From the NCBI GenBank assembly GCA_045532295.1, contig JAZSFP010000016.1, positions 10,427-74,426 on the forward strand: DNA of 64,000 nt, in the 5' to 3' direction. Of the stretch, positions 8,756-17,694 are shown piece by piece. A program made the translations under genes and the position numbers. The notes beneath the pieces are model-generated. The model was not told where the DNA came from. It saw nothing but the letters and a program-made list of their open reading frames with translations, and searched no databases. Source of the DNA: UBA10677 sp045532295. GTDB lineage: Bacteria; Bacillota; Clostridia; Christensenellales; Pumilibacteraceae. Position 1 is the first letter of the stretch, and each line of letters begins with the position of its first letter.

Positions 8756-11617
8756 TTATTTAATCTTAATGGTAAACGACGCTCTTAATTCTTTGGGCGT
8801 TTTCCACTTCTCGTCAAGAGAAGGTCCGCAAGAGTTAGAACCTATTCCTGCCATAAAGTAGTCAAGCGAAAGATGCGTATACTCTCTTTGAGGAAGTTCA
8901 AAGTCGTGCTTTGCATCGGTATATTCTTTAGCCGAGTGTGGAAGAGCGGAGAAGGAGAAGTTGCCCTCTACTCTTAAAGTGTGCTTACCGCCCGAGAGTT
9001 CTACCCACTCCGTACCGTAGTGGCTACCGTTCTCTTGGGGCATTACATAGTCAACTTCCATATTCGTTACGGTATCAGAATAAACGTCCTTAATGCAAGA
9101 AATACGGCGGTCGATATAACTTTCGAAAGGTCCGTATCCGTAGTAATCAACCTTTTCGTAAGCCTTATCGAGCGCGGCTACAAATCCTATTCTGGGAAGG
9201 TAATCCACATACTTCGCGCACTTGTAGTCGATATAAGTGGTTACTGCGTCTTTAGAGAAGGTATAGGTAAGAGTGTAGAATACGGAGGGAAGACGAGTGG
9301 ACGCGGTCATATAGCCTTTGAAAGTTACGCTATTATTTGCAATCTCGATATCTCTAACCTCACTGGTCGCCATATAGAAATACGACTCTTCCCACTGCTT
9401 TCTAATATACATATCGTTATCGGTGGGCGCGCGCCAAATTGAAAGCGCAAGGGGTTTTTCAAGCACCTCGCCGTCCTTGTTAATAGTAATCTCGGCGTTT
9501 GCCTTGTTAAGCGTAAAGGTGGTCTCGCCTGCGTTTACGATAATATATCTGCCCTTTTGAGAAATGGTTACTGCGCAATCTTCTACGCCTTCGTCCATTT
9601 TAACGTTAGTATCCGTCCAGCCTTCTTTAGCAACCTCAAAGCCCTTTTCAAGCGATTGCCACTTCTCGTCAAGCGTAAGCGACGCGATGATTACGTGTTC
9701 TCTTTTAAGAGTATATTCTATCGTTTGTTGGGGAGCAAGGTCAAGCGCGAACTTCTCTTCGCCTACTACCTTTCCTTTATTCTTATAAGTTATGGTAAGC
9801 GTACCCTTTACGTTTTCAAAGAACCATCTACTCTTTACGGTAAGTTTGCCCATACCGTAGGTAAAGCGAACGGGCTCGTAAACCTTTTTCATCTCTAATG
9901 ATTTTTGAGTGAGTTGACGGTCAGCCGTTACGATACCGTCCATACAGAAGTTGCCGTCGTTGGGGAAAGAGCCGTGGTCTCCGCCGTAGAGGAAACCGGT
10001 TTTTTCCTCGTTCCACAAGCCGTGGTCCGCCCACTCCCAAACGTATCCGCCGATGAAACGGTCGTTGTTGTCGATAATGTCCCAGTAAGCCTTGAAGTCT
10101 CCGGGGCCGTTACCCATAGAGTGACAGTACTCACAAAGGATAAACGGTCTACTCTCTCTTGGCTCGTTTAAGATATTGTGTACTCTTTGAATCGTGGGAT
10201 ACATAGAACTTACTACGTCTACCGCGCTTTCAAAGTACGCTCTTCCGCCGTCCTTATCTAAAGGAATAGAAATCGCGCGCTCGTAGTGAACGGGACGAGT
10301 AGTATCGTAGGATTTAATCCAAGCGCTTGCCGAAACGAAGTTCGTGCCGTAGCCTGCCTCGTTACCAAGGCTCCAGAACACGATAGAGGGACGGTTCTTA
10401 TTGAGAAGAACGTTGCATTTTTGTCTATCCACCGTTGCCTCTTCAAACAAGGGGTCGTTAGCGTAGTCGTCGTACCAGTTGCCGTAACCTGCGTAATAGG
10501 GAACTTTACAGCATACGCCGTGCATTTCTACGTCCGACTCGCTCATTACGTAAATACCCATTTCGTCGCAAATCTGATAAAATTCGGGCATATTAGGATA
10601 GTGCGAGGTCCTTATAGCGTTTACGTTGAGGCGTTTCATAAGTTTAATATCGTTGACGATATCTTCAACGGTTACGGTTGCGCCCTTTTCGGGATGAATA
10701 TCGTGACGATTTACACCGCACATTTTAACGGGTTGACCGTTAAGAAGGTAAACGCCTCCCTTAATTTCAACTTCTCTAACGCCTACTTTTTCGCCGATAT
10801 ACTCGCCGTTGCTTTCAATGAGCATTTCGTAAAGATAAGGGTTTTCCGCACTCCAAAGTTTAGCGTTCTTAATCTTAAACTCAAGCGTTTCGCCCTCTTT
10901 AACCTTCTTGGTCTTGCCGTCAAGCGTTACGGATGCGGACGCGCCCTCTTCAAGCGTGAAGGTTACCGTTCCGTCCATCTTAGTGTCGATGCGGTAATCA
11001 ACGATATGGTTTTGAGGACGGGAAAGAATATACACGTCACGGAAAATACCCGTGTATCTACGCTTATCTTGGCACTCAAGGTAAGAGCCAAAGCACCACT
11101 TAAGCACTAAAACGTCGATTTTGTTTTCGCCGTCTACGATAAAGTCGGTAATATCAAACTCTGAAAGACGATGCGCAACTTGCGAAAAGCCTACGAATTT
11201 ATTATTGATATAAAGATAGAAACAAGAATCTACACCCTCAAAGCAGATGTATTTCTTATTGCCGTCCACTTTCGCGTTAAAATAGCGCGCGTAGTGATAC
11301 GAGGGGTTCTCGTTGCTTACGTAGGGGGGATTTACCATGAAGGGAAAGGCAGTATTTAAATACTGGATTTGATCGTAGCCGTGGATTTGAACGCACGAAG
11401 GTACGGGGATTTTGTCTTTAGGCGTATTAAGGTAGAAGTCGTCTGCAACGTCTAAAATACTTGGGTATTCTTCAATCGCCCACTCGCCGTTAAGACTAAA
11501 GAAACGGTCGGACTTGGTTCGACAACCAAAAGCATCCTTGCTATCACCAAAGGGGATGTAGTATGCGTGCGTAGGAAGGGCGTTGACGGGTCTGCTTTGC
11601 TCGTAATACTTTTCCAT
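8756..11617 (-). CDS. lacZ: Beta-galactosidase, GH2 family (LacZ type)
   Basis: A 953-residue GH2 enzyme with an N-terminal sugar-binding jelly roll, Ig-like domains, a TIM barrel and a C-terminal small-chain (Bgal_small_N) domain. The acid/base glutamate lies in SLGNEAGYG (near residue 420) and the nucleophile in ILCEYCHSMGNG (near 496). It should hydrolyse terminal beta-galactosides. There is no signal peptide, so substrates must be imported. ATG 11617 has TTAGGAG upstream. It is monocistronic with its own promoter; no lac permease or regulator is adjacent. Confidence 0.95.
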   Translation of the reverse strand: MEKYYEQSRPVNALPTHAYYIPFGDSKDAFGCRTKSDRFFSLNGEWAIEEYPSILDVADDFYLNTPKDKIPVPSCVQIHGYDQIQYLNTAFPFMVNPPYVSNENPSYHYARYFNAKVDGNKKYICFEGVDSCFYLYINNKFVGFSQVAHRLSEFDITDFIVDGENKIDVLVLKWCFGSYLECQDKRRYTGIFRDVYILSRPQNHIVDYRIDTKMDGTVTFTLEEGASASVTLDGKTKKVKEGETLEFKIKNAKLWSAENPYLYEMLIESNGEYIGEKVGVREVEIKGGVYLLNGQPVKMCGVNRHDIHPEKGATVTVEDIVNDIKLMKRLNVNAIRTSHYPNMPEFYQICDEMGIYVMSESDVEMHGVCCKVPYYAGYGNWYDDYANDPLFEEATVDRQKCNVLLNKNRPSIVFWSLGNEAGYGTNFVSASAWIKSYDTTRPVHYERAISIPLDKDGGRAYFESAVDVVSSMYPTIQRVHNILNEPRESRPFILCEYCHSMGNGPGDFKAYWDIIDNNDRFIGGYVWEWADHGLWNEEKTGFLYGGDHGSFPNDGNFCMDGIVTADRQLTQKSLEMKKVYEPVRFTYGMGKLTVKSRWFFENVKGTLTITYKNKGKVVGEEKFALDLAPQQTIEYTLKREHVIIASLTLDEKWQSLEKGFEVAKEGWTDTNVKMDEGVEDCAVTISQKGRYIIVNAGETTFTLNKANAEITINKDGEVLEKPLALSIWRAPTDNDMYIRKQWEESYFYMATSEVRDIEIANNSVTFKGYMTASTRLPSVFYTLTYTFSKDAVTTYIDYKCAKYVDYLPRIGFVAALDKAYEKVDYYGYGPFESYIDRRISCIKDVYSDTVTNMEVDYVMPQENGSHYGTEWVELSGGKHTLRVEGNFSFSALPHSAKEYTDAKHDFELPQREYTHLSLDYFMAGIGSNSCGPSLDEKWKTPKELRASFTIKIK

Positions 11618-11657
11618 TGTTTTTTCTCCTAATTAAATTGTTTTTTATACTAAGTAT

Positions 11658-11686
11658 ATTATACTTTATTATAAAAAAAAAGGCAA
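11658..11686 (-). promoter_or_regulatory. Promoter of lacZ
   Basis: On the minus strand TTGCCT and TATAAT are 17 bp apart. The -35 box lies inside the right arm of the dus terminator, so the two signals share bases. Confidence 0.65.
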
Positions 11687-11705
11687 AAGATTTTTTGCCC
11701 TTTTT
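11672..11705 (-). terminator. Terminator of the copA-mazG-dus unit
   Basis: On the minus strand GGCAAAA pairs with TTTTGCC and is followed by a run of nine T residues. Confidence 0.8.
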
Positions 11706-11707
11706 AA

Positions 11708-12637
11708 CTATTTTTTTTCTTTAATTATACGTTTAATTTCGTCCGTCGTTTTTGCCGAAAAAATCGCCTGTTTTATTTCACGAACTCCTCTCTCGCCAGA
11801 AAAATATCCGCCTACAAACTTGCGAATATTTACGAGCGCGTACCTTTCGCCGTAAAAATCAAGCATATACTCTAAATGTTTAAGAAGTTGCTCCCGTTTG
11901 CTTTCTTTAACCTCTTTCCCTATAAGCCTTGCAAAAATCGAAGTGTTTCCTACCGCGCCTCGTCCAAGCATAACTCCGTCGCAAAGAGCGAGCCTTTCAT
12001 TTGCGTTCGTCTCGTTACAGTCTCCGCTACCGATAAGCGCAATAGATAAGTTCTTCTTTACCCTTTCAATCACTCGCCAGTCCGCCTCTCCGCCGTATCC
12101 TTGCGCTCTCGTTCGAGCGTGCAAAGTAATCGCGCTTGCGCCTGCGTTTTCCATTTTCTTGCAAAATTCGTCCGCTATATCCTCGCCCTCGAAAAAGCCT
12201 ATTCTCGTCTTAACGGTTACGGGACGACCGTTTGCTCCGCTAACGCACGCTTTGACTATGTCTTCTGCGCGCTCAATATCCTTTAATAGCGCGCTACCTT
12301 CACCGTTTTTTACGATTTTAGGCACGGGGCAACCCATATTGATATCAATAATATCAAAGCCGTCAAGGTAGTTCGTCTCCGTCAGTACCCTATAAAAATC
12401 GTTAGGGTCAGAACCAAAAATTTGAGCGCACTTGACCTTTTCTTCGGGCGTAGTTTTGAGAAGTTCCGCGCTCTTTTCTCCGCTATAAAGCAGACCTTTC
12501 GCGCTTACCATTTCCGTTACGGTAAGCCCTGCCCCGTACATAGACGCCATCTTTCGCATAGCGCAATCGCTATACCCTGCCATAGGCGCTAAAATATAGG
12601 GAGACGAGAGTTCAATTTTTCCTATTCTAAGACTCAT
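11708..12637 (-). CDS. dus: tRNA-dihydrouridine synthase (DusB-like)
   Basis: A 309-residue FMN enzyme that reduces uridines in the D-loop of tRNA. Family motifs are APMAGYSDCAMRKMA at the barrel start, DINMGCPVPK with the catalytic Cys103, GSALL, and GVMLGRGAVGN for phosphate/FMN binding. The start codon overlaps the stop of the upstream MazG gene by 4 nt (ATGA), so it is co-translated as the third gene of the copA unit. Confidence 0.95.
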   Translation of the reverse strand: MSLRIGKIELSSPYILAPMAGYSDCAMRKMASMYGAGLTVTEMVSAKGLLYSGEKSAELLKTTPEEKVKCAQIFGSDPNDFYRVLTETNYLDGFDIIDINMGCPVPKIVKNGEGSALLKDIERAEDIVKACVSGANGRPVTVKTRIGFFEGEDIADEFCKKMENAGASAITLHARTRAQGYGGEADWRVIERVKKNLSIALIGSGDCNETNANERLALCDGVMLGRGAVGNTSIFARLIGKEVKESKREQLLKHLEYMLDFYGERYALVNIRKFVGGYFSGERGVREIKQAIFSAKTTDEIKRIIKEKK

Positions 12638-13914
12638 AACTGTTCGCCAACGCTATCAAGCGTTCCGCTTTTTTCCGCGTCTTTAATTTTATCAGCCATC
12701 TCTTTGGTCGCTTTAGAAAGTTCAACCTCGGCGCTTGCGTCCACTTCGCTTGCAAGCATTACCGTATAAAGTAAAATCCTGCCTAAAGTTTTCTCACTTA
12801 CGCCCTCGTTTAAAAGTATTTCAAGTTTTTCTTTGATATTTTCCACTTTAACGCCTGCTTTTTTGCTCTTTTTGTACGCTTTTTGCGCAAATAAGAGGGC
12901 AGGAAAGGAATCGGGAAGACGGTTAATTTGCTCGGAAAGAGTGGAATAACTCTTCTCTACCGCTTTGGCTTTTTCCCAAAAATCAAGCGCCTCGCCCGCA
13001 TTTTCCGCGTGATTCTTTCCAAAGATATGCGTATGACGGAAAACCAGTTTATGCACGAGTTCGTGGACTATTTCTCCCATAGTAAACTCGCCCTCGCGCT
13101 CACTCATATCGCAGTGGAAAACTACTTGGAGTAGAACGTCGCCAAGTTCTTCGCGAAGATTGTCAATATCTTTACTATCAATCGCATCCACCGCCTCGTA
13201 AGCCTCTTCTAAGAGGTTTATTCTAATGCTTTCGTGCGTTTGCGCTTTATCCCAAGGACAACCGTCGGGCGCGGTTAGGGCGCGCATTACGGATATGAGG
13301 TCGCCAAAGACGTAGCGGTTTTTATCAATAAGTTTCTCTCCGCCCGTGATTGCCACTGCCGACATATCGTATTTCTTTTGACGGTCAAGTTCGTAAAGGG
13401 GCATAGTTACGCTATCCTTTCCGCTCGAAAAACGGCAAAGCATTTCGTCGCCGTAGCAATCACAAAGAACGAGTTTAACCTCACTTGCAACGAAGGCGTT
13501 ATCAATACCAAACACGACTAAAGGCGCGTCAGTATCGTAAACGGGACGGTTCTTAAGTTCGTAAGCGGATATAAAGCGAACTTCTTCTCTTGCCTCGCGT
13601 CCACGGTATTCACTAACGCCTGCAATAATTTTAATCGCTTTTTCTTCACTTAAAAGTTTAACTGCGGTATCGGTAAAACCGTCGCCAAGGGCAAGATAGA
13701 CGATATTTTTGTCCTCTTCGTCCTCACTAATAAGTCTATCAACGATATAGCGATCAAGTTCAGAATAATCGTCGCCATCAAAATCTTTACTTAAAACTTC
13801 GCTCTTTATATAAAGTTTAACGCGTGAAAAAACTTTGTCCGCCTCTTTAACTGCCTTTTTACCCTTTAAGGTAATATCGCCTCTCTCGATACCTACTCCT
13901 ACTACCGTTATCAT
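12634..13914 (-). CDS. yabN: Tetrapyrrole methylase-MazG fusion (YabN-like)
   Basis: A 426-residue two-domain protein. The N-terminal half (residues 1-200) resembles a weakly conserved tetrapyrrole (SAM-dependent) methylase domain starting MITVVGVG. The C-terminal half is a MazG nucleotide pyrophosphohydrolase with CPWDKAQTHESI, LLEEAYEAVDAI and REELGDVLLQVVFH, where the ExxE...ExxD residues bind Mg2+. MazG domains hydrolyse (d)NTPs. The same fusion is known as YabN in Bacillus. It starts 4 nt after copA and overlaps dus. Confidence 0.9.
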   Translation of the reverse strand: MITVVGVGIERGDITLKGKKAVKEADKVFSRVKLYIKSEVLSKDFDGDDYSELDRYIVDRLISEDEEDKNIVYLALGDGFTDTAVKLLSEEKAIKIIAGVSEYRGREAREEVRFISAYELKNRPVYDTDAPLVVFGIDNAFVASEVKLVLCDCYGDEMLCRFSSGKDSVTMPLYELDRQKKYDMSAVAITGGEKLIDKNRYVFGDLISVMRALTAPDGCPWDKAQTHESIRINLLEEAYEAVDAIDSKDIDNLREELGDVLLQVVFHCDMSEREGEFTMGEIVHELVHKLVFRHTHIFGKNHAENAGEALDFWEKAKAVEKSYSTLSEQINRLPDSFPALLFAQKAYKKSKKAGVKVENIKEKLEILLNEGVSEKTLGRILLYTVMLASEVDASAEVELSKATKEMADKIKDAEKSGTLDSVGEQL

Positions 13915-13918
13915 AATC

Positions 13919-14116
13919 TTAACCTATAACTTTATAGCCTTGAGCCTCAACAGCCTCTACGAGCGTTTCTCTATTAACTTCGCCCTCTACTTTTGCCGTG
14001 CCGTCTTCGTGGCTTACAAGCGCACTAACTACGCCCTCAATCCCTTCGAGAGTATCTTTAACTCTTTTCTCACAATGAGGACACATCATACCTTCAATTT
14101 TAAGCGTAATAGTCAT
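13919..14116 (-). CDS. copZ: Nested CopZ-like copper chaperone, candidate internal start within copA
   Basis: In frame within copA, ATG 14116 is preceded by ACGGAGGT with 7 nt spacing, far stronger than the signal at the copA start. The 65-residue product would be a complete HMA-fold metallochaperone with the CPHC metal site, the usual CopZ size. It could be produced separately from the fusion by internal initiation, or the SD may be a relic of a once separate copZ gene whose upstream stop was lost. The domain is certain; independent translation is inference. Confidence 0.55.
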   Translation of the reverse strand: MTITLKIEGMMCPHCEKRVKDTLEGIEGVVSALVSHEDGTAKVEGEVNRETLVEAVEAQGYKVIG

Positions 14117-16339
14117 ATTTTTTACCTCCGTTGGTAACGATTTTTCGCTACCGTATGCATTTTTTTCGTTAAAAAGATTAAGCCTAAGCGCGTTCATCAC
14201 TACGCAGAAACTACTTAAACTCATTGCTCCTGCGCCAAGCATAGGGCTTATATTTAAGCCAAGCGAAGAGAACACTCCGCTTGCAACGGGAATCGTAAGA
14301 CAGTTATAAAAGAACGCCCAAAATAGATTTTCTTTGATATTTTTAAGCGTTTTTCTTCCAAGGCTGATCGCGGTTACAACGCTATTAAGACTTCCTGACA
14401 CAAGTACGATATCGGCAGATTCAAGCGCAACTTCCGCGCCTGCGCCGATCGCTATTCCAAGGTCTGCGCAAGTAAGAGCCACGGCGTCGTTTATACCGTC
14501 GCCTACCATTGCGGTCTTGCCCTCATCCATAAGCGCGCGTATTACACTTTCTTTATCTTTAGGAAGAAGGGAGGCGTAAACTTCGTCAATGCCCACTTCC
14601 TTCGCTACCGCTAAAGCCGTTCGTTCGTTATCGCCCGTAAGCATTACTACTCGAACGCCTGCTTTTTTCATACGCTCAATAGCGCTTTTGCTATCCTCTT
14701 TAACCGCGTCTTTGATGGCTATAACGCCCACGATTTTGCCGTTCTCAACGAAAAGCATAGGCGTTTTACCCTCGCTTGCTAAAGCGTTGCACTTTTCTTC
14801 GATTTCCTCGCCAACAGTAACAAGCGTTTTAATAAAGTTAAGATTGCCTGCGTAAACTTCCTTGCCTTCTTTTTCACCCTTTACGCCCTTACCGACGATT
14901 ACTTCAAATTCGTCGATATCAAAACTTTCGCTATCTTTAGCATACTCCGTTATTGCTTTCCCAAGCGGATGTTCGCTACGCTTTTCAAGAGCGTAGGCAA
15001 GCGCTAAAAGTTCGCTCTTTTCTGCGAGCAAGGGTATTATATCACAGACGGAGGGCTTACCCTCGGTAACCGTTCCCGTTTTGTCGAGCGCAACGATTTT
15101 AATTCGTCCTGCCATCTCGATTGCGGACGCGCTCTTAAACAATACGCCTTTTTTTGCTCCCACTCCGCTACCAACCATAATCGCTACGGGAGTAGCAAGC
15201 CCAAGAGCGCACGGACAACTTATTACGAGCACGGATATGCCGTGAGAAAGAGCGTTGCCTACCGCTCCGTCTACTATTAGCCAAACGATCGTGGTAATAA
15301 TCGCTATACACATAACAATGGGAACGAAAACGCCCGATACTTTATCGGCAAGTTTAGCAATAGGGGCTTTGGTTGAGTTTGCGCCTTCTACCATTTTTAT
15401 AATCTCACCAAGCGTACTATTCTCGCCTATTTTGGTTGCTCTTGCTACGATATAGCCCGATCCGTTAACGGTAGCAGAATACACTTCTTCTCCTACGCCC
15501 TTGTCAACGGGGACGCTCTCGCCGGTAAGCGCGCTCTCGTCCATTGCTCCGTGGCCTTCGACGATAACGCCGTCGCAAGGCGCGATACCGCCTGCGCGAA
15601 GAACGAAAAGGTCGCCCTCTTGTAAGTTTACCGCAGGGATTACCGTTTCTTGACCGTCGCGAAGAACTGTCGCCGTTTTAGGCGCAAGGCTCATAAGAGC
15701 CTCAATCGCGGAAGTAGTCTTGCCTTTGGCGTAAGCCTCAAGCGTTTTTCCTACCGTAATGAGTGCAAGTATCATTGCAGAGGACTCAAAGTAAAGCGAG
15801 TGAATATAGTGTAAATTTTTGCTATCTATCGTCATTAATATCGTCAAAATTACCGAATAGACGAAGGATGCGAACGAACCTAAAGATACGAGCGTATCCA
15901 TATTAGGCGCGCCTTTAAGGAGGCTTTTAACTCCGCTTATATAGAATTTGCGGTTTATAACGATTACGACGATAGCAAGCGCCATTTCGATATACGCGAG
16001 CGCAACCGTAGGAACGGGGAAGAAAGGCGCGGACCACATTACTACTCCCATTGAAATATACATAAGTAACGCTAAAAAGCCGAGCGAGAGCAAAAGTCTA
16101 CGAACGAGCGCTCTCGTTTCGCTATTCTTTATCCGCTCTCCACCTTTAATTTTCGCGCCGTAGCCTGCCTCTTTAACAGCAGAAATTATTACCACGCTAT
16201 CAACTTCTCCCTCAACACTCATTGAGTTCGTTAAGAGGTTAACCGAGCAAGACTTGACGCCTTCTATTTTAGAGACTGCGCTCTCCACTCTTGCCGAGCA
16301 AGCGGCGCAACTCATTCCTTGTATATCGTACTGTTCCAT
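13919..16339 (-). CDS. copA: Copper-translocating P-type ATPase with a fused C-terminal CopZ-like domain
   Basis: 806 residues. An N-terminal heavy-metal domain (MSCAACSARVE, CAAC metal site), eight predicted membrane helices, SCPCALG (CPC, near residue 375) in the ion path, the phosphorylated aspartate in ALDKTGTVTEG (near 419), and MVGDGINDAVAL. It exports Cu+ from the cytoplasm. Unusually, a second metal-binding domain (GMMCPHCEKRV) follows the last helix, and its first codon is an ATG with its own strong SD (separate entry). ATG 16339 lies 6 nt after the -10 box and has no usable SD. It is first in a unit with mazG and dus. Confidence 0.93.
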   Translation of the reverse strand: MEQYDIQGMSCAACSARVESAVSKIEGVKSCSVNLLTNSMSVEGEVDSVVIISAVKEAGYGAKIKGGERIKNSETRALVRRLLLSLGFLALLMYISMGVVMWSAPFFPVPTVALAYIEMALAIVVIVINRKFYISGVKSLLKGAPNMDTLVSLGSFASFVYSVILTILMTIDSKNLHYIHSLYFESSAMILALITVGKTLEAYAKGKTTSAIEALMSLAPKTATVLRDGQETVIPAVNLQEGDLFVLRAGGIAPCDGVIVEGHGAMDESALTGESVPVDKGVGEEVYSATVNGSGYIVARATKIGENSTLGEIIKMVEGANSTKAPIAKLADKVSGVFVPIVMCIAIITTIVWLIVDGAVGNALSHGISVLVISCPCALGLATPVAIMVGSGVGAKKGVLFKSASAIEMAGRIKIVALDKTGTVTEGKPSVCDIIPLLAEKSELLALAYALEKRSEHPLGKAITEYAKDSESFDIDEFEVIVGKGVKGEKEGKEVYAGNLNFIKTLVTVGEEIEEKCNALASEGKTPMLFVENGKIVGVIAIKDAVKEDSKSAIERMKKAGVRVVMLTGDNERTALAVAKEVGIDEVYASLLPKDKESVIRALMDEGKTAMVGDGINDAVALTCADLGIAIGAGAEVALESADIVLVSGSLNSVVTAISLGRKTLKNIKENLFWAFFYNCLTIPVASGVFSSLGLNISPMLGAGAMSLSSFCVVMNALRLNLFNEKNAYGSEKSLPTEVKNMTITLKIEGMMCPHCEKRVKDTLEGIEGVVSALVSHEDGTAKVEGEVNRETLVEAVEAQGYKVIG

Positions 16340-16345
16340 ACCTTT

Positions 16346-16374
16346 ATTATACTCTTTATCAAAAATACTGTCAA
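16346..16374 (-). promoter_or_regulatory. Promoter of copA, leaderless spacing
   Basis: On the minus strand TTGACA and TATAAT are 17 bp apart, and the copA ATG begins 6 nt after the -10 box. Confidence 0.8.
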
Positions 16375-16393
16375 GCAGTTAGCAAAAACTAAC

Positions 16394-16434
16394 GGAAAAA
16401 GAAAAGCGTAGCAGTTAATCCGCTACGCCTTTTC
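16394..16434 (-). terminator. Terminator after the rplI-patatin-hydrolase unit
   Basis: On the minus strand AAAGGCGTAGC pairs with GCTACGCTTTT, then CTTTTT. Confidence 0.8.
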
Positions 16435-16435
16435 T

Positions 16436-17683
16436 TTAGGATTTTTTCTTCTTCTTTTTGTCCGTTTTTATTCCAAGCGCTTGGGCAAGGGGTTGAATAA
16501 AGACGATAAGCGCAACCACGGTAAAGGTAGTGATTGCTATGTAACGCCAGTCAACGAGTTTTTGGGGCGTTCTTACGATAGGGCTTGCGCCAGCCATAAG
16601 CGTTCCGTCTGCTTTAACGGAAAGCACGATATCGCCGTTTTGGTCCGTTCTAAGTATATTTTCGTCCGCTACTCCCACCGTTTTCATATTATTCAAGAAC
16701 TCAGTGTGAGGATGACCGTAACTGTTATCAAAACCGCAAGATACGATGACGAGCGTGTTTTGGATTTGGCTTTGGGTAGTGATAGCGTTAACAAAATTTA
16801 CGCTCGTACTCGTTCTACTACCGTGGTGTCCTGCTTTTATAACGTCCACGTGGTAGTTATCGTCAAACTGAGCGAACTCTCCGCTGTCCTCGTTTACAAG
16901 GTTAACGAATTCTTCCTCGCCCTCTTTTTCACAGTCTCCCGTAAGCGCCATTCTTACGCCCTTATACTCAAGTATCATAATGGGCGAATAATTATTCCAG
17001 TCGTTGTAACTATCGCTGTTAGGACCGTAGAAAGTGAGCGAATACGCCTCTCCGCTTGCGCTCGTACCAGTAATGTCTTGCATATCCGCGTCGTTAATAA
17101 TGACTGTGTCAGCGCCCTTTGCCCCTGCCTCGATAGCGTTCTTGTACGCTACGGTGTCCTTTTCGGTATAATCGCCGATAAGAAGACTTTGATTAGGGTC
17201 AGTATAACCCTTGCGCGACGCTAAAACGTTAGGACGGTAGAAGGTTTTTGCGGGATACGCGTTGAGCACTTCGTCCATCGACGCGCAATGGTCGGAGTCG
17301 GAGTGAGTAAGCATAGCGTAGTCAAAATAGGTTATCGTTTCGCCGTTCTCGTCCTTGATGTTTTGCTCGATATAAGCGTTTATTTTATCGCCGTAGCCGT
17401 TGTTCGCGCCGTCGATAAGCATAGTTTTATAGTCGGGAAACTGGATAATACACGCGTCGCCTTGACCAACGTCGAGGAAGTGAACGACTAAGTCTTCGCC
17501 CACGACTTCCGTTAAAACGTCTTCGTTGGTCGTACCGTCGTAGTCAGTTTCTTGCACGCTTTCAAGCCCGAGCGCCTTGTTGATTTCCTTTTCAAAGAAC
17601 AGCACGCTACAAAGCAATAAAACGCCCACGACGAGCACGATAAGTATTCTCACACCCCAGTTATATTTCTTTTTCTTCGCCAT
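16436..17683 (-). CDS. ComEC/Rec2-like metallo-beta-lactamase-fold hydrolase, membrane-anchored
   Basis: 415 residues. An N-terminal membrane helix (about residues 9-30), then a metallo-beta-lactamase domain with HFLDVGQGDACII, the metal site THSDSDHC and HHGSRTSTS, and a second helix near the C-terminus (about 375-398) followed by a lysine tail. The fold matches the hydrolase domain of ComEC, but the competence channel domain is absent, so this is a stand-alone relative of unknown substrate, possibly a nuclease or phosphoesterase at the membrane. It lies 11 nt after the patatin gene. Confidence 0.85.
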   Translation of the reverse strand: MAKKKKYNWGVRILIVLVVGVLLLCSVLFFEKEINKALGLESVQETDYDGTTNEDVLTEVVGEDLVVHFLDVGQGDACIIQFPDYKTMLIDGANNGYGDKINAYIEQNIKDENGETITYFDYAMLTHSDSDHCASMDEVLNAYPAKTFYRPNVLASRKGYTDPNQSLLIGDYTEKDTVAYKNAIEAGAKGADTVIINDADMQDITGTSASGEAYSLTFYGPNSDSYNDWNNYSPIMILEYKGVRMALTGDCEKEGEEEFVNLVNEDSGEFAQFDDNYHVDVIKAGHHGSRTSTSVNFVNAITTQSQIQNTLVIVSCGFDNSYGHPHTEFLNNMKTVGVADENILRTDQNGDIVLSVKADGTLMAGASPIVRTPQKLVDWRYIAITTFTVVALIVFIQPLAQALGIKTDKKKKKKS

Positions 17684-17694
17684 AATTTTCTCCG

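Noticed and set aside
16436..17683. Competence protein ComEC
   Set aside because: Only the metallo-beta-lactamase domain plus two helices is present; the membrane channel domain is missing.
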